A DNA stretch of 64,000 nucleotides, from the NCBI GenBank assembly GCA_028564705.1, contig JAPXFQ010001305.1, forward strand, positions 868,001 through 932,000, in the 5' to 3' direction. The stretch's first letter is position 1. The number at the start of each line of letters is the position of its first letter. This DNA comes from Apricaphanius iberus (taxonomy: Eukaryota > Chordata > Actinopteri > Cyprinodontiformes > Aphaniidae). The position numbers and the translations under genes were made by a program. The notes under the pieces are model-generated. The model saw only the letters and a list, made by a program, of their open reading frames with translations. It had not been told where the DNA came from and ran no database searches. Shown in pieces: positions 1 to 10,744 of the stretch.

Positions 1-711
1 AGACTCATTTCAATCCAGTGTTCCGTTTTTCACCAAGATCTTGCATTGATCATAGTAGAGTCTGACCGCTGCACAAAGCATTCTCTACCACTTCCCAAAG
101 ATTCTTAAAGAAGTTGAGGTCTAGACTCCATGGTGGCCAATCCATGTGTGAACATGATGCCTCATGCTCCCAGAACCACTGTTTCACAATCTAAGCCTGA
201 TGAATTCTGGCATTGTCATCTAGGAATATACCTGTGCCCTCAGGGAATACTTTGCATCTCTTCTTAGCCTGATGCTCCCATCACTCAGAAACAAGGTAAA
301 TCTGAATTTATCAGACCAGATGACCTTCCATCGCTGCAGAGTCCAATCTTTATGCTCTCTAGCAAATTTAAGGCCTTTTTCCTGTTTTCCTCAATAATTG
401 GTGGTTTTCTAATGGCTACACAGCTGTTCAGTCCCAATCCCTTGAATTCCCTTTGTATTGTATGTGTGGAAACACTCTTACTTTCACTATTAAATATATC
501 CCTGAGTTCTACTGTTGTTTTTCCACAATTGTATTTCACCAAACGTTTAAGTGATCGCTGCTCACGATCATTCAGGATTTTTTTTCGGCCACATTTCTTC
601 CTCGAAGACGATGGGTCCCCACTATCCTTTTACTTTTTTATAATGCATTGGATAGTTCTTAACCCAGTTTTAGTAGTTTTTGTGATCTCCTTAGATACTT
701 TCTTTGCTTGA
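1..711 (-). pseudogene. Tc1 transposase pseudogene, internally deleted
   Basis: The minus strand encodes Tc1-type pieces. The longest open piece (542-285) carries the second helix-turn-helix and linker, including KTTVELRDIF and THTIQREFKGLGL. Upstream (about 711-545) the first HTH and a basic CGRKKILNDREQRS-type stretch can be read past an in-frame stop. Downstream, at about 235-90, a catalytic part reads GIFLDDNARIHQA then, after a stop, WPPWSLDLNFFKNLW. The second catalytic Asp is kept (DDNA), but the position of the catalytic Glu (usually PIEN) reads FFKN. The segment carrying the first catalytic Asp region through the middle of the core is shortened by roughly 80 residues. The protein is certainly dead. 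Confidence 0.8.
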
Positions 712-864
712 TGCATGCCAATGATTTCACCCTTCTCAAACACACTTAACATCTTTTCCATGAACACCAGATGTGTCTTTCAACATGGTTAATTATGAAA
801 TGAGAAGCAACTAATTGGGATTAAATAACTTGTTGCCAGCTGAAAGATAATCACACATCAAGTA

Positions 865-1398
865 CAGTACAGACCAAAAGCTTGGACACACCATCTAATT
901 TTAATGAGATTAATTTCTTTTCATGACTATTGACATTGTAGATTAACACTGAAGGCATCAAAACTATGAATGAACAAATATGGAATTATTTAGTACTTTT
1001 ACAAGAAAGCGTGAAATAACTTGGCCACCGGACCTGAACCCAATAGAGATGATTTGGGGTGAGCTGAACCGCAGAGTGAAGGCAAAAGGGCCAACAAGTA
1101 CTAAGCATCTCTGGGAACTCCTTCAAGACTGTTGGAAAACCATTTCCGGTCACTACCTCTTGAAGCTCAAGAGAATGCAAAGCAGTAATCAGAGCAAAGG
1201 GTGGCTACTTTGAGGAATCTAAAATATAACACATGTATTCAGTTATTTCACCCTTTTTGTTTAAGTACATACAGTAATTCATACATTATGTGTTCATTCA
1301 TAGCTTTGATGCGCTTAATTGAGAATCTACAATGTAGTCATGAAAAGTAAGGAAACTCATTGAATGAGAAGGTGTGTCCAAACTTTTGGTCTGTACTG
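865..1398 (+). mobile_element. Deleted Tc1-like transposon nested inside the older Tc1
   Basis: The ends are long inverted repeats. The left begins CAGTACAGACCAAAAG at 865 and the right ends CTTTTGGTCTGTACTG at 1398; similarity continues inward for about 100 bp on each side, including a block around the word catgactattgacattg near 925 and its complement near 1340. A TA lies at 863-864 and a TTA at 1399-1401, consistent with a TA target duplication with one change. At 534 bp it is far below the usual 1.2-1.6 kb, so it is an internal-deletion derivative that would depend on transposase supplied elsewhere. Confidence 0.88.
1004..1213 (+). pseudogene. Tc1 transposase C-terminal fragment
   Basis: The plus-strand frame reads WPPDLNPIEMIWGELNRR, followed by about 45 residues ending SNQSKGWLL. 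This is the end of a Tc1 DDE core: the DLNPIE box carries the catalytic Glu, followed by the usual C-terminal helices. Everything upstream (both HTH domains and both catalytic Asp residues) is missing because the element is internally deleted. Preceding codons derive from the left inverted repeat, so any apparent start at 980 is not a real one. Confidence 0.8.
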
Positions 1399-1464
1399 TT
1401 ATAATGGCTTGTACCTATTTGTTAAATTGAGATTGCAATGTCGTTCTTTTGGCCAGTCAGTGTA

Positions 1465-1796
1465 TTTCCATATAAAACCTACATTAAAAAAAAATGTTGA
1501 AACCCACATAAAACCATGCGTGTGAAATCCATGTTCTATACGTGTGGTTTACCAGGTACCATATAAGATCAAATGTGATCCCATGTGAAGAACATACCAT
1601 ACCAGTTTATCAATATAGCACAGGAAACAACAGCATGAGAGCCGATCTAAGTGCTGCACAAAAAAACTAAGTAACAGACAGACAAAATGTGCCTCAAAAC
1701 ATAATCAGATAAAAAGGAGAATAATAAGATGAAGGCAGTAGTAAAAGGGAAAAGAAATTTAAAAAAAAATGAAAAGTCATGGAGTAGAAGTACATT
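1465..1796. other. Non-coding spacer, nothing recognised
   Basis: AT-rich sequence with a short A-run near 1485-1495. No reading frame, repeat terminus or motif is identifiable. It is inferred to lie in an intron of gnao1. Confidence 0.5.
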
Positions 1797-2990
1797 TTTA
1801 AACTCGACTTAAAAAAAGAGAGAGATGGAGATGGTCTGATTGGGAGAGGTAAACAGTTCCAGAGTGTGGTACCAAAAAGGCACGGTCACCTCCGGACTTG
1901 CAGCAAGAGGTTGGGACAAATAGTAATTGCTGATCAGCTGACCTGAGAGACTGTGGGGGAACATAAGGGCAGAGGAGCTCAGACAAATATGTACATGCGC
2001 TGCCGTTATGACATTTAAAAACAAACAGCAGAATTTTAAAATCAATCCTGAAGGAAGCACGAGACCAATGCAGTCTTGCTAAGACTGGTGTAATATGTTC
2101 TTGACGTCTAGTGCCGGTCAAGAATCAGGCAGCAGCATTCTGGACCAATTAAAGGCGAGCAAGAGTGGTGGAATTAATGCCGTAAAGTATTAAATTTGGA
2201 AAAATCAAGATGGGAGGTGATAAAAGCATGAATAATTGATTGGAGCTAGAGTCTCTTTAGAATTGCCTTGAATTTGGAAAGCAAATGGAAGAAACACAAT
2301 TTTACAATCCAATCAACCTGAATGTCCATTTTTTTAAGAAGAGTCATTTTTTTACGAACAATCCATTGTCACTCCAAGGTTAGAGACTGATGTTGTTGTT
2401 TTTTTGCTGAAAGGAAGGAAGGGAAGATTGTTTTTAGGGCAAGGAGAGATTCTAGCACTAAAAATAATGTCCTCTGTTTTGGCCTAATTTAAAAGGAGAA
2501 AATTTGAGGACAGCCAATGTTTCACACCTTAACGGTCAATTAGAGGATGGAATAAGTCACTAGGCTTAATAGAGACATATAAATGACAGTCGTCCGCACA
2601 TAGATGGAAATTAACCTTGTGTTTCTAAAAAATTTCACAGAGCAGAAGGATGTATAGGTTAAAAAGAAGGGGTCCAAGAATTGAACCCTGAGGAACACCG
2701 CAGGTTAGAGCTGTTAAAGGAGAAGCACACCCATCCATCATGATACTAAAGACCTTTTCCAAAAGTAAGAGGTGAACCATACCACGGCTGTCCCTTAGAT
2801 ACCAACCAGTTGATTAAACCTGTTCATTAAACATTCATGGTCCACAGTATCAAAAGCTGCAGATGAATCTAGTAAAACTTTATCATTATATGTGTGTAAT
2901 ATAGTTTAAATAACTTTCAGAAAAAGAAGAGGAAATGACTTCTCCAGTCAGAGGAATATTTTAGAGTTTTAAACCATTTATGTTCTAAGG
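1797..2990 (-). mobile_element. L2-clade LINE, 3' part of ORF2
   Basis: On the minus strand, 2121-1798 reads REHITPVLARLHWSRASFRI followed by FKILLFVFKCHNGSACTYLSE, the conserved C-terminal tract of fish L2 reverse-transcriptase proteins. Upstream (2150-2990) broken frames correspond to the RT region: the plus-strand text at about 2840-2880 (cacagtatcaaaagctgcag) is the complement of a VDHT/FDTVDH-type motif A and parallels the same tract at 22771-22800. Multiple stops and frameshifts mark it as dead. It is a 5'-truncated copy, the usual outcome of LINE insertion, lying inside the presumed gnao1 intron. Confidence 0.72.
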
Positions 2991-3866
2991 CAGAGATACA
3001 AAAAAACTCCTAGTTTGGTAACAAATTTGAAGTTTGAAAACTTTGGACCACAGCAAAAGGAGACTCTTCTAATATTACAGATGCTGGTCATGAAAGCGAT
3101 AAATCATTTTCAGCAACATTAAATTGCTGCTTTGCTGTGAGATGGATCTTTGTGCCAAAACTTAGCATCTTATGGGTAGGTCTGTAAGGTAGCAAAATGT
3201 CAGCAGTCATGCCACTGATTCCTGTTTTTTTTTTCAGCACAAAACACATTTCAAACAAACAATACAAATCCCAGCAAAAAAACAACCAACCTCATTTATA
3301 AAATGTTAAAGTTTGCTTTATATTAAATCTTTATACAGACCTGAGTAGATCGCCTTATGCTGCATGTCTGGCATGTTTTCTGCCATCTGCGAACTGGATT
3401 GCATATGACTTTCTTTTAAGAATAGTTTTCATCTCGAGTCCATAACTAATTATTGTCCTATCAGATTCTTCAACCTGAGCTGCAGATTTTTGTTCCTCAG
3501 CTCCTCCAGAGTTAATGTTGGCCTCTTGGCTCCTTATTTAATTTATGTTGTCCTTGACCAGCCTGGGAGTTTAGGTAGACAGCTACTATGTGGTATGTTT
3601 CTGCAGTTATACCACAGTCCAACCTGCTTTAATGTTCTCCACACCTTTCCCCCTTACCTGTTCGCTATGTATCATGATCTTCATGATACTGTTTGTTCTA
3701 TAATGTTGTCTTAAGACAGTGGTGTCCATCTTTTTTCAATGTTTAATATCAGTCAATATTCCCATGGACTGGCAGATAAATGAAAGGCTAATAAATAAAT
3801 AAAAAGAAACAACCGGCATAAAAAAAACAGGGTTATTAATTTTTTTTAAATAAATTTAAATCCAAT
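2991..3866. other. Intronic spacer, nothing recognised
   Basis: AT-rich DNA with short frames of 60-75 codons that match no family I know. No splice-flanked exon resembling the preceding gnao1 exons is visible. Confidence 0.45.
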
Positions 3867-3879
3867 ATGTGCTTGTAAC
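3867..3879. repeat. SINE target-site duplication, left copy
   Basis: Reads atgtgcttgtaac. The partner at 4241-4253 differs at one base (atgtgctcgtaac). A duplication of this length is typical of LINE-mediated target-primed insertion. Confidence 0.8.
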
Positions 3880-4240
3880 GGGCTGCACGGTTAGCACTGG
3901 TGCCTTGCAGCAAGAAGGTTGTGGGTTCATATCCCGGCCCAGGGTCTTTCTGCATGGAGTTTGCATGTTCTCCCCGTGCATGTGTGGGTTCCCTCCGGGT
4001 ACTCTGGCTTCCTCCCACATTCTAAAAACATGACTGTCAGGTTAATTGATCACTGTAAATTGTCCTTAGGTGTGAGTGTGTGCATGGTTGTTTGTCCTGT
4101 TTGTCCTGCCCTGTGATGGACTGGCGACCTGTCCACGGTGTACCCCGCCTCTCGCACGTTGACAGCTGGAGATAGGCACCAGCACCCCCGTGACCCATTA
4201 AGGATTAAGCGGTTAAGAAAATGGATGGATGGATGGATGG
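3880..4240 (+). mobile_element. tRNA-headed SINE with (ATGG)n tail, flanked by 13-bp target duplication
   Basis: The head resembles a tRNA-derived pol III promoter: an A-box-like tract at 3882-3900 (cacggttagcactggtg) and a B-box-like ggttcatatcc at about 3927-3937 (consensus GGTTCGANTCC). The body contains the characteristic teleost tract gcatggagtttgcatgttc. The 3' end reads ggattaagcggttaagaaaa and runs into (atgg)n at 4220-4240. Flanks are atgtgcttgtaac (3867-3879) and atgtgctcgtaac (4241-4253), a 13-bp target duplication with one mismatch, which fixes both ends. Its 3' end resembles the end of the Rex3 LINE in this window, suggesting RTE-type machinery moved it. Confidence 0.85.
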
Positions 4241-4253
4241 ATGTGCTCGTAAC
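4241..4253. repeat. SINE target-site duplication, right copy
   Basis: Reads atgtgctcgtaac and lies directly after the (atgg)n tail; it matches 3867-3879 at 12 of 13 positions. Confidence 0.8.
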
Positions 4254-5202
4254 TTTATTAGCGTTTGTTACATCTTCCCTACAACATAACATGAGTAACC
4301 TCATGTGCCTCCTAACGCTCTTCGGTTGCGATGGTAACATTTAAGAAAGCCTTTAGGAAAAAGATTTTCGCTAAAAAATTAAAATGCATGGAAAATTCAA
4401 CTCACCACAACACTGAGTCAGTGGGAGCTCGGTGGCTATTTTAACAGCACTTCCCATATAAGGCAGGAATAAAGGTTTCCTTGCCTCTTTAGAAAGCTGG
4501 TTGCCAAAGACTTGGTGCATGGAAAACAGCTGTCACAATTAATCAATTTTTTTATTTTTTTAATTTTTATTATTGGAAGTTGTAGACTTTTCATCTATCT
4601 CATGGATAAACCTTTTCTGTTTTGCAAAATAACTTTTCAGAGGTCTCTGTTTTTAATAATTTTTGCTAGTGATCAAGGACCCAGTCACTTAAAAAATATA
4701 TAAATTATGTCTGGACTTGGATAATAAATTAAATGAAAATACCTCTGCTCTATGGAAACTGAGGTCTTCACTGAACAGCAGCTTTCATGGCCGATGTTAA
4801 AACACTAATAGATTTAATAAATAGATGACTTATAAAGTCATTTTGTCACACTGGAATTTATTTACTGATAGAGGGATTAATCCAAATCCATGCCACACTA
4901 TTCAGATCTTTATATGTAACTTTGGAAACCATGCATCATTTTTCCTTCCTCTTGATAATGATGCAGTACATTGTGTTGATCTGTTAAATGAGGTCTGTGA
5001 AAAGTATTTTAAAGTTCACGATTGTAACAGGACCCCTTTACAACCAACACTCAACAATTTCAGAAGTTTGCAAAGCTGCTGTTGGTGAACATTTGTCCTA
5101 TAAGTCAACTTAACCCCCAACTTGTACATAAACTGAGTTGTTTTTTTCCAAAACAACTAAACTAAAGTGAGTTTTTTGTCCTCCTGTTTTCCACCTGTCC
5201 AG
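4254..5202 (+). other. 3' end of the last gnao1 intron, with splice acceptor
   Basis: No gene or clear repeat is visible. The last bases form a standard acceptor: a pyrimidine-rich tract at about 5171-5199 (including tcctcctgttttccacctgt) followed by ccAG at 5199-5202, immediately before coding sequence. The frames at 4512-4703 and 4825-5088 match nothing I know and lack splice or start context, so I treat them as chance. Confidence 0.7.
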
Positions 5203-5390
5203 GACCCAACACCTATGACGACGCGGCAGCTTACATCCAAGCACAGTTCGAGAGCAAGAACCGCTCTCCAAATAAGGAAATCTACTGTCACATGACCTGT
5301 GCCACGGATACGGGGAACATCCAGGTTGTGTTTGACGCTGTGACCGATATCATCATTGCCAACAACCTCCGAGGGTGTGGCTTGTACTGA
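5203..5390 (+). CDS. gnao1: Terminal coding exon of guanine nucleotide-binding protein G(o) subunit alpha
   Basis: This 188-bp exon encodes the last 62 residues (about 293-354 of 354) of the heterotrimeric G-protein alpha-o subunit, a membrane-associated GTPase coupling neuronal receptors to ion channels and adenylyl cyclase. It opens in phase 1 after a strong acceptor, completing a split Gly codon, then [20 protein letters not shown]. The TCAT guanine-base-binding loop is at residues 324-327 (MTCATDT). Helix alpha-5 follows ([15 protein letters not shown]), and the protein ends GCGLY, where Cys351 is the pertussis-toxin ADP-ribosylation site and the tail contacts receptors. The wording [14 protein letters not shown], rather than FVFDAVTDVIIAKN, marks the alpha-o1 (A) alternative terminal exon. 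One unusual residue is Gly at about 330 (TDTGN), where mammalian protein has Asn. Stop TGA is at 5388-5390. Upstream exons lie outside the window. In paralogue-rich teleosts this could be gnao1a or gnao1b. Confidence 0.97.
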
Positions 5391-7760
5391 GCTCGCCCAC
5401 ACACATCCCGCCCCACCCCTCCCCCACCACTACCACCCCCATTTTTCTCCCATCCCTCCTCTCCTCCTCCCTTTCCTCTGTCTTGTTCCTTTGGCACTGC
5501 TGTGGAAATGATGATGGCAATGAAGCTGACGATTCTCTTAAGAAAAAAAAAAATCCAACTAGGTACATATTAATAATGAGGATGATTTAAAAGAAAAATA
5601 GGCATACATGCATATAAATATGAATATATATATATAAATCTATCTAATGATTTTAGTTATTGTGTCCTCTCTGCTCTGATTCCCCCTTGATGTTTATTTT
5701 GGGTCTGTTGCCAAGCAAACAAAATTAGTTTTATTAGAAAAATCCCAAAACCCTGCAGCCTTGAAACCACCTTGAACAAAGTTGAGGAAAGCCTCTGTTC
5801 CCGCTCTTTCACGTGGTCGACTGTTTTGTTTTTTTGTTAACTAATCTTAAGCCTGTATGTTTTTTGTCTTTCTTGCATACTTTATGTATTGTTACTTTGA
5901 GAATGATGATGCTGTTTTATTACTTTGATGACTGCGTGTGTATTTATTGAGTCTGTACACTGATTTTTCTCACATTCTGCCTCAGCTCACACCTGTATTT
6001 CCTGTTTAATCTTGATTATTTTAGGCTGTTTTGTGGATTATTAAATAACAATTTTTATTTGCAGAAAGATGTTTAAATGTGAACAGTACCTGACAGGTTG
6101 GTAAGAACCATGAAAAAAAATCTGCTAAAACTGACTTAATTTTTTTTTTTTTTTTTTACATTTGAGAAGACATTTTAAGGTGTTTTATCGTTTTGAGTAA
6201 CTTTCAACATCTTTACATTCAAGACCCAGTTTCCACCCAGCATACGAGGTTTCTTGTTTCCATAATTTGTCATCTGCCAGCCTCCGACCACAACTGGGAT
6301 CGACAGCCAATACAAAATGTGCTAACTGATTGAGACGTCAGTGCCGCATTACAGAGGCAGTGTGCTGTAGATAGCTGCGCTTTTAGAAGCAAGTACATTA
6401 AAACTCTACCTTTTTCCCCGTAATAACCTAATAATAACATTTTACAATTAAGAAAATAAATTAGTTTATTAATTTATTTATTGACCAATCACCAACCATC
6501 CTCTATTTCCTTCCACATTAAGCCTACCTCTCCCTTTTTCCTTGCTGTCAACTCTTGTATGGCGCCCAGGCAACGGGATTTGATCATTTCCCGTCTTTTA
6601 TTGACCTTTGCCTCCATTCCCAACACAAACAGCATGAAGTACTCAACTTTGTATAAAAAGAACCGTTAATTGTTAAAACTTAAAGTGTAAAGCTGCTTAC
6701 AGGGAAAAACACTTAATAAAAAGTGCAAACTGAACATAAAAATAAATAAAAAAATTGAAAGCAGCAACTGAAGGGGGGAGCCGATTGGTTTCTGAATGGG
6801 GTGAGGGATGATGTAATGAGAAGATAATTGTGACTCAAAGTTTCCGAGCAGGAAACAGTGTAGTTTTTAGGATTCCTGCAGTGACACAAAGGGCAAAAAA
6901 ATCTACACGTTTGCCACAAAACCAACAGGAACCAGAGAACACCGCCTTCACCACAAAACCAACAAACAATATCTTGTGATTTGTAGCTACGGAACGTTTC
7001 TTTCTCCCTTTTTACATGGACCGATGTTTTTGCGGAGGGTTCCGGTTGGACGAGGAACCTGGTGTTGTGGTAACACTCTGAGCTTTTCCCCTCCCCCAGC
7101 CCCGCATCCTTTTACCTCTCTGCCTGTTTCCCTGCATTAGATCCGTCTCCTCACTTTAGCCTGTCTCAGAACGATTAAATATAATATTATAACAATATCT
7201 ATTTTTTATTATTTCTGGGGAGGGAACACTCTTTTTCTGGGTGAGAGCACGTTTCTGGCTGCATCCGCTAGTTAGGGATGCCGCATGTTAAGACATCGGC
7301 GCTGTATAAAGTCATGCTCCTTCTATTCTATCTCTTTTCAGTTTAGTGCACACTTTCCAGGTCTATAATGAAAAGCACAGTTCTCACCTCACATACACAC
7401 TCACTCACAGACACACAATGAGTAGATTTGAAAATTTGTTATTTATTTATACCTGATCTATGTTTCCCTCTCATCGATTTATCTATAGAAACCTCTTCTT
7501 GATTTCTAGTTTTTAAAAAAGAAGAAAACTGTGTATAATGACAAGATGAAGCTGTTTTTTATCATCCTGTTCCTATTATCTTCATGATTTTTTTCTTACC
7601 TCTGTTCTTTACCCAGTGAATGCTTTTTTTCTGTGCAGCTTTTTTCTCTTTCTCTCCCTCTACTCTTCTTTAGTGAATGGTTGTTATTTCATGTGGGATG
7701 TCCGTGCTGGAAAAACCAATCGAATGTAGTGTTTACATTAAAAAGCCACTGTTTTCATGA
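5391..7760 (+). other. gnao1: Probable gnao1 3' untranslated region with polyadenylation signals
   Basis: The sequence after the stop codon is C-rich for about 100 bp, then AT-rich, and free of any recognisable transposon for about 2.4 kb, unlike the sequence on either side. Possible poly(A) signals include AATAAA at about 6714-6719 and ATTAAA at 7737-7742; the latter sits about 40 bp before sequence loses 3'-UTR character, so I place the end near 7760. A T-run lies at about 6139-6159. The long, repeat-poor 3' UTR fits a neuronal gene with 3'-UTR regulation. The exact end is inferred, not shown. Confidence 0.6.
7737..7742 (+). promoter_or_regulatory. Candidate distal poly(A) signal of gnao1
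   Basis: An ATTAAA hexamer, the commonest variant of AATAAA, about 2.35 kb after the gnao1 stop codon and downstream of repeat-free sequence. Only transcript data could confirm its use. Confidence 0.4.
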
Positions 7761-10744
7761 CTACAGAAAAAATACTTTCTTGTCTCTGATTTTTTTACTT
7801 TAATCTGCAAGAAACTGTACATATCAGTATTTGTTTCATACTCAATGTTGAAGTGATATTATGGATCCACAGTTTTGGTCGAAAACCTTCCATCCACTCA
7901 TCATGGGCCTGTAATGATTTATTTCAAAGGGTTCCAGATCAACACCTTTTGACAATAGCCTAATTTAAAGTTGGCATCACAATTTAACTGCACAAGTGCT
8001 GCTGGGTGCTAATGCTAGACATACATACCACATTTACCAATTGAAAAGAAAAACACACAGAGAGCTTGGACATTGATGTGAAGGCAGAAACTGTCAATTT
8101 TTAATCCATCTCCAAAATGAGCAAATATAAAATGGAGGAGGTTTTTAATGGTAGAGATAGACATACCAGGAGCTTTTATCGATTCCATATATTATTCCAT
8201 TTTCCTATAACGTATAACTGTCTCCGATATCCGATTTGGGTGTCTATCTTGTGTGTCCATTGCTCTGTCCCAGAATGCATTGCGGTGTTACTTGAGGATC
8301 TTTTTTACGTATTGCAAAAGACACTATTTGAAATTGTTCTTTGAGCTTCTATATAGCATACAATACTCTTTTGGGGATGAAGATTGTCCAGATCCTTGAT
8401 AATGGCCAAATATGACTCAATAATAAGGTCCCGCAATGGAAAGACTGTTTTCCCCCGCCCATTCGGCCAGGATATGAATATTAAATTAGCTGAACCCTGA
8501 TTGGCCGGTTTGATCTGTGGCAAGGAATTCTGTGTATGGCCATATTCCTCTCCTCCAACGTTAGCAGTCGCCCGGGCTAGCATTTTCTGTTGTTGGCACT
8601 CAGTGATTCAGTGCATTACCACTACTGTTGTATGTTGTCGACATTGAAGTGGGTTGGGACATTTGAATTTAAGGAGGGTGGGTGTCTATGGCTCCTATGA
8701 TGTGTTATCTCTACGGCCATTATAAAGCTACAAATTTGCATAGGTAACCGGGTCCAAGAAAACACATGGTTTTTAGTACGGTACATTTGACACCGCCAGC
8801 TGCCGATATTCAACAACAAAAAGGTAAATATTTTGAATTCCGGAATTCTGTATAACTTTTTTTTTTTCAGGGTTGGTCATTGTAGAAGGTACAACAGCAG
8901 GTACAAAAACAAAAACAAGACAATTCTGGGGGAAAAAAGATAACTCTGGCTGGCAAGTTGAACACACTTGTTGGGAGGTTTAGCATTGTACAGGTAAATC
9001 GTTTGATTTCCTTCTGCATACTACATATTAAACTGGTTTAAACTTACCCACATCTCCGCTACTGGACCTTCTACAGTAGGTAATTTTTTTACTGACCTTC
9101 AGGGTATGTTTGTCTTCATTTCAGCCAGCCATTTCAGGAACCAAGGCAATGCCTGTATAGAGTTGCTGTGTGGGACTTGTGTTTAACTCATGCTGATTGG
9201 TTCTATCTCTGTGTGAAATTATGTCAGCAGATGTCACCAAACAACCAGCTTTGTAAAATTGGAAGAGTTGCTGTCGAAGCGGTGTGTCACCACATATAGA
9301 AACCATACCTGCTTCTTCCATTGTCGATCTCTTGCTATTCCCTTCTGCTTTGGGCTTTTGGGCTGATCGGTGACGTCATTCACTGGCGAAACGGGCATGA
9401 TGCGTTGACCTATTCGCTAATTCCTTAAAGGCCCAGTTTTCCATGGAGAGACAACAGCTGAGAGGACCCAGACAGCAAATTTATCATGGCACCTTCCTCC
9501 TCCCACAAATGTGCTGGAACTGGTCTTGTGGAGACGGTCCTACTGTTCTCACATACAGTTTTTTTGGGGTGCTGTCCTGTCACTTTGACCTGTTTTGCGC
9601 ATCTCAATTTTTGTAAAAGACAGAGCAGCAAGTTTACTCTAAAGCATGTTGTTTTTAAAGGTATATGCTGCAAATAAAGATTGATGAATGTTGGAAAGAC
9701 TTCAGAAGTAAAGCTGTGTATTCAGATATGTAGTACTTTCTCTCTTTTCCTGCTATCAGTTCCCTAATACATGCAAATTTGATCTGCTGCCCCCCAATTT
9801 CCACCTGAGGGGGACAGTTTGGGTCTTCTTCAAGACCTTGGTAAATTGGTGACAAATCTGAAAAACTTGTACTTCTGTAAAGTTGTTTGAACTGATCATC
9901 TTGGGATCTGCAGGTGTCAAGAAATGACTCCTAATACGAGAGGAGAGTTATCCACACTTTCTTTAAAAAAAAATGTTTTCTTTTTTCTTCTCTACCCCAT
10001 TTGTCTTTGTCAGCGAATTGACTGTTCTTAAACTAGCAATCTTTCTGCTCCCAAAGAGAAACTAAAAGATAGAAAACATTTTGGGGTAGATTCCATTTCT
10101 TTGTTGATATATATATAATTGTGAGCCAGTGTGGATCAGAGAAAATACCCAACAAATTCAAACTTGTGCACCCACTTCATATTCCTAAACAGTTATACAC
10201 ATTAAAATCCTCCACAATAAAAATCCAAAATAATTGAAAACCCCAGAAATAACTACATTCAGACCTTTAATGAGTAGGTGAAATATTTCCAATTGCAGCT
10301 ACATTTAATCAAAAAAGTATGATATTCTCCATTGCCATAAATGCAAGGGTGTGCCACCAAAAGTGTAAGAACACCTCTAAGGTTAGTTTACATTAGATAT
10401 CTTTCCCTAAATGAGAATGAAATGTTCAGGTAATCCTGATAAAAATCAAACTGAAGGATTATTGTCAACACATTGTGATCCCTCAGGGGTCGGACCGGAT
10501 GAGCTCCTGTAATTCACCTAAAAAGTCTTCAATCGTAACAGGAGAAGGCAGCCAGGGGGAACAAAGTCAGACAAAGAGAATTTTGCTGTCTTTTACCTCA
10601 TAGCATAGGTTTAAAACTGTTTAAATGAATTTGACCCAATCTTATATAAGTTAATCCCCTGAACACCAGTTTACAGAGTTGGAGCTTCTTCAGTATCCAG
10701 TGTGGTTTTTTTTAGCTCTGCAAAAAAATACTGGTAAAACTTTA
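7761..10744. other. Intergenic DNA, no gene recognised
   Basis: AT-rich sequence with isolated frames of 60-92 codons on either strand (for example 8305-8583, 9121-9321 and 9425-9673), none matching a family I know or showing exon structure. The stretch 8300-9480 has higher GC and CpG content than its surroundings and may be an unrecognised non-autonomous transposon, but I could not find matching ends. Confidence 0.4.

Larger units (their letters stand above)
1..1462 (-). mobile_element. Tc1-like DNA transposon remnant, truncated by window edge and split by another Tc1
   Basis: Reading the minus strand from about 1462 down to 1 gives a fish Tc1-like element. The outer end (1430-1462, reading as an inverted-repeat end on the minus strand, next to a TA at 1463-1464) is followed by leader sequence. 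That leader is interrupted at 865-1398 by a second Tc1 element and resumes at 864. The transposase frame follows below 730. The other end lies beyond base 1. The two halves of the leader join sensibly when the nested element is removed, so this element is the older of the two. It is non-functional: frames are broken and part of the transposase is deleted. Confidence 0.8.

Noticed and set aside
4512..5088. Frames that might be alternative gnao1 exons before the last exon
   Set aside because: They do not resemble Galpha sequence (no DVGGQ, NKKD or equivalent) and lack flanking splice sites in phase.
5157..5568. Minus-strand frames of 69-81 codons over the gnao1 exon and just downstream
   Set aside because: Antisense shadows of the exon and the C-rich start of the 3' UTR; no family match.
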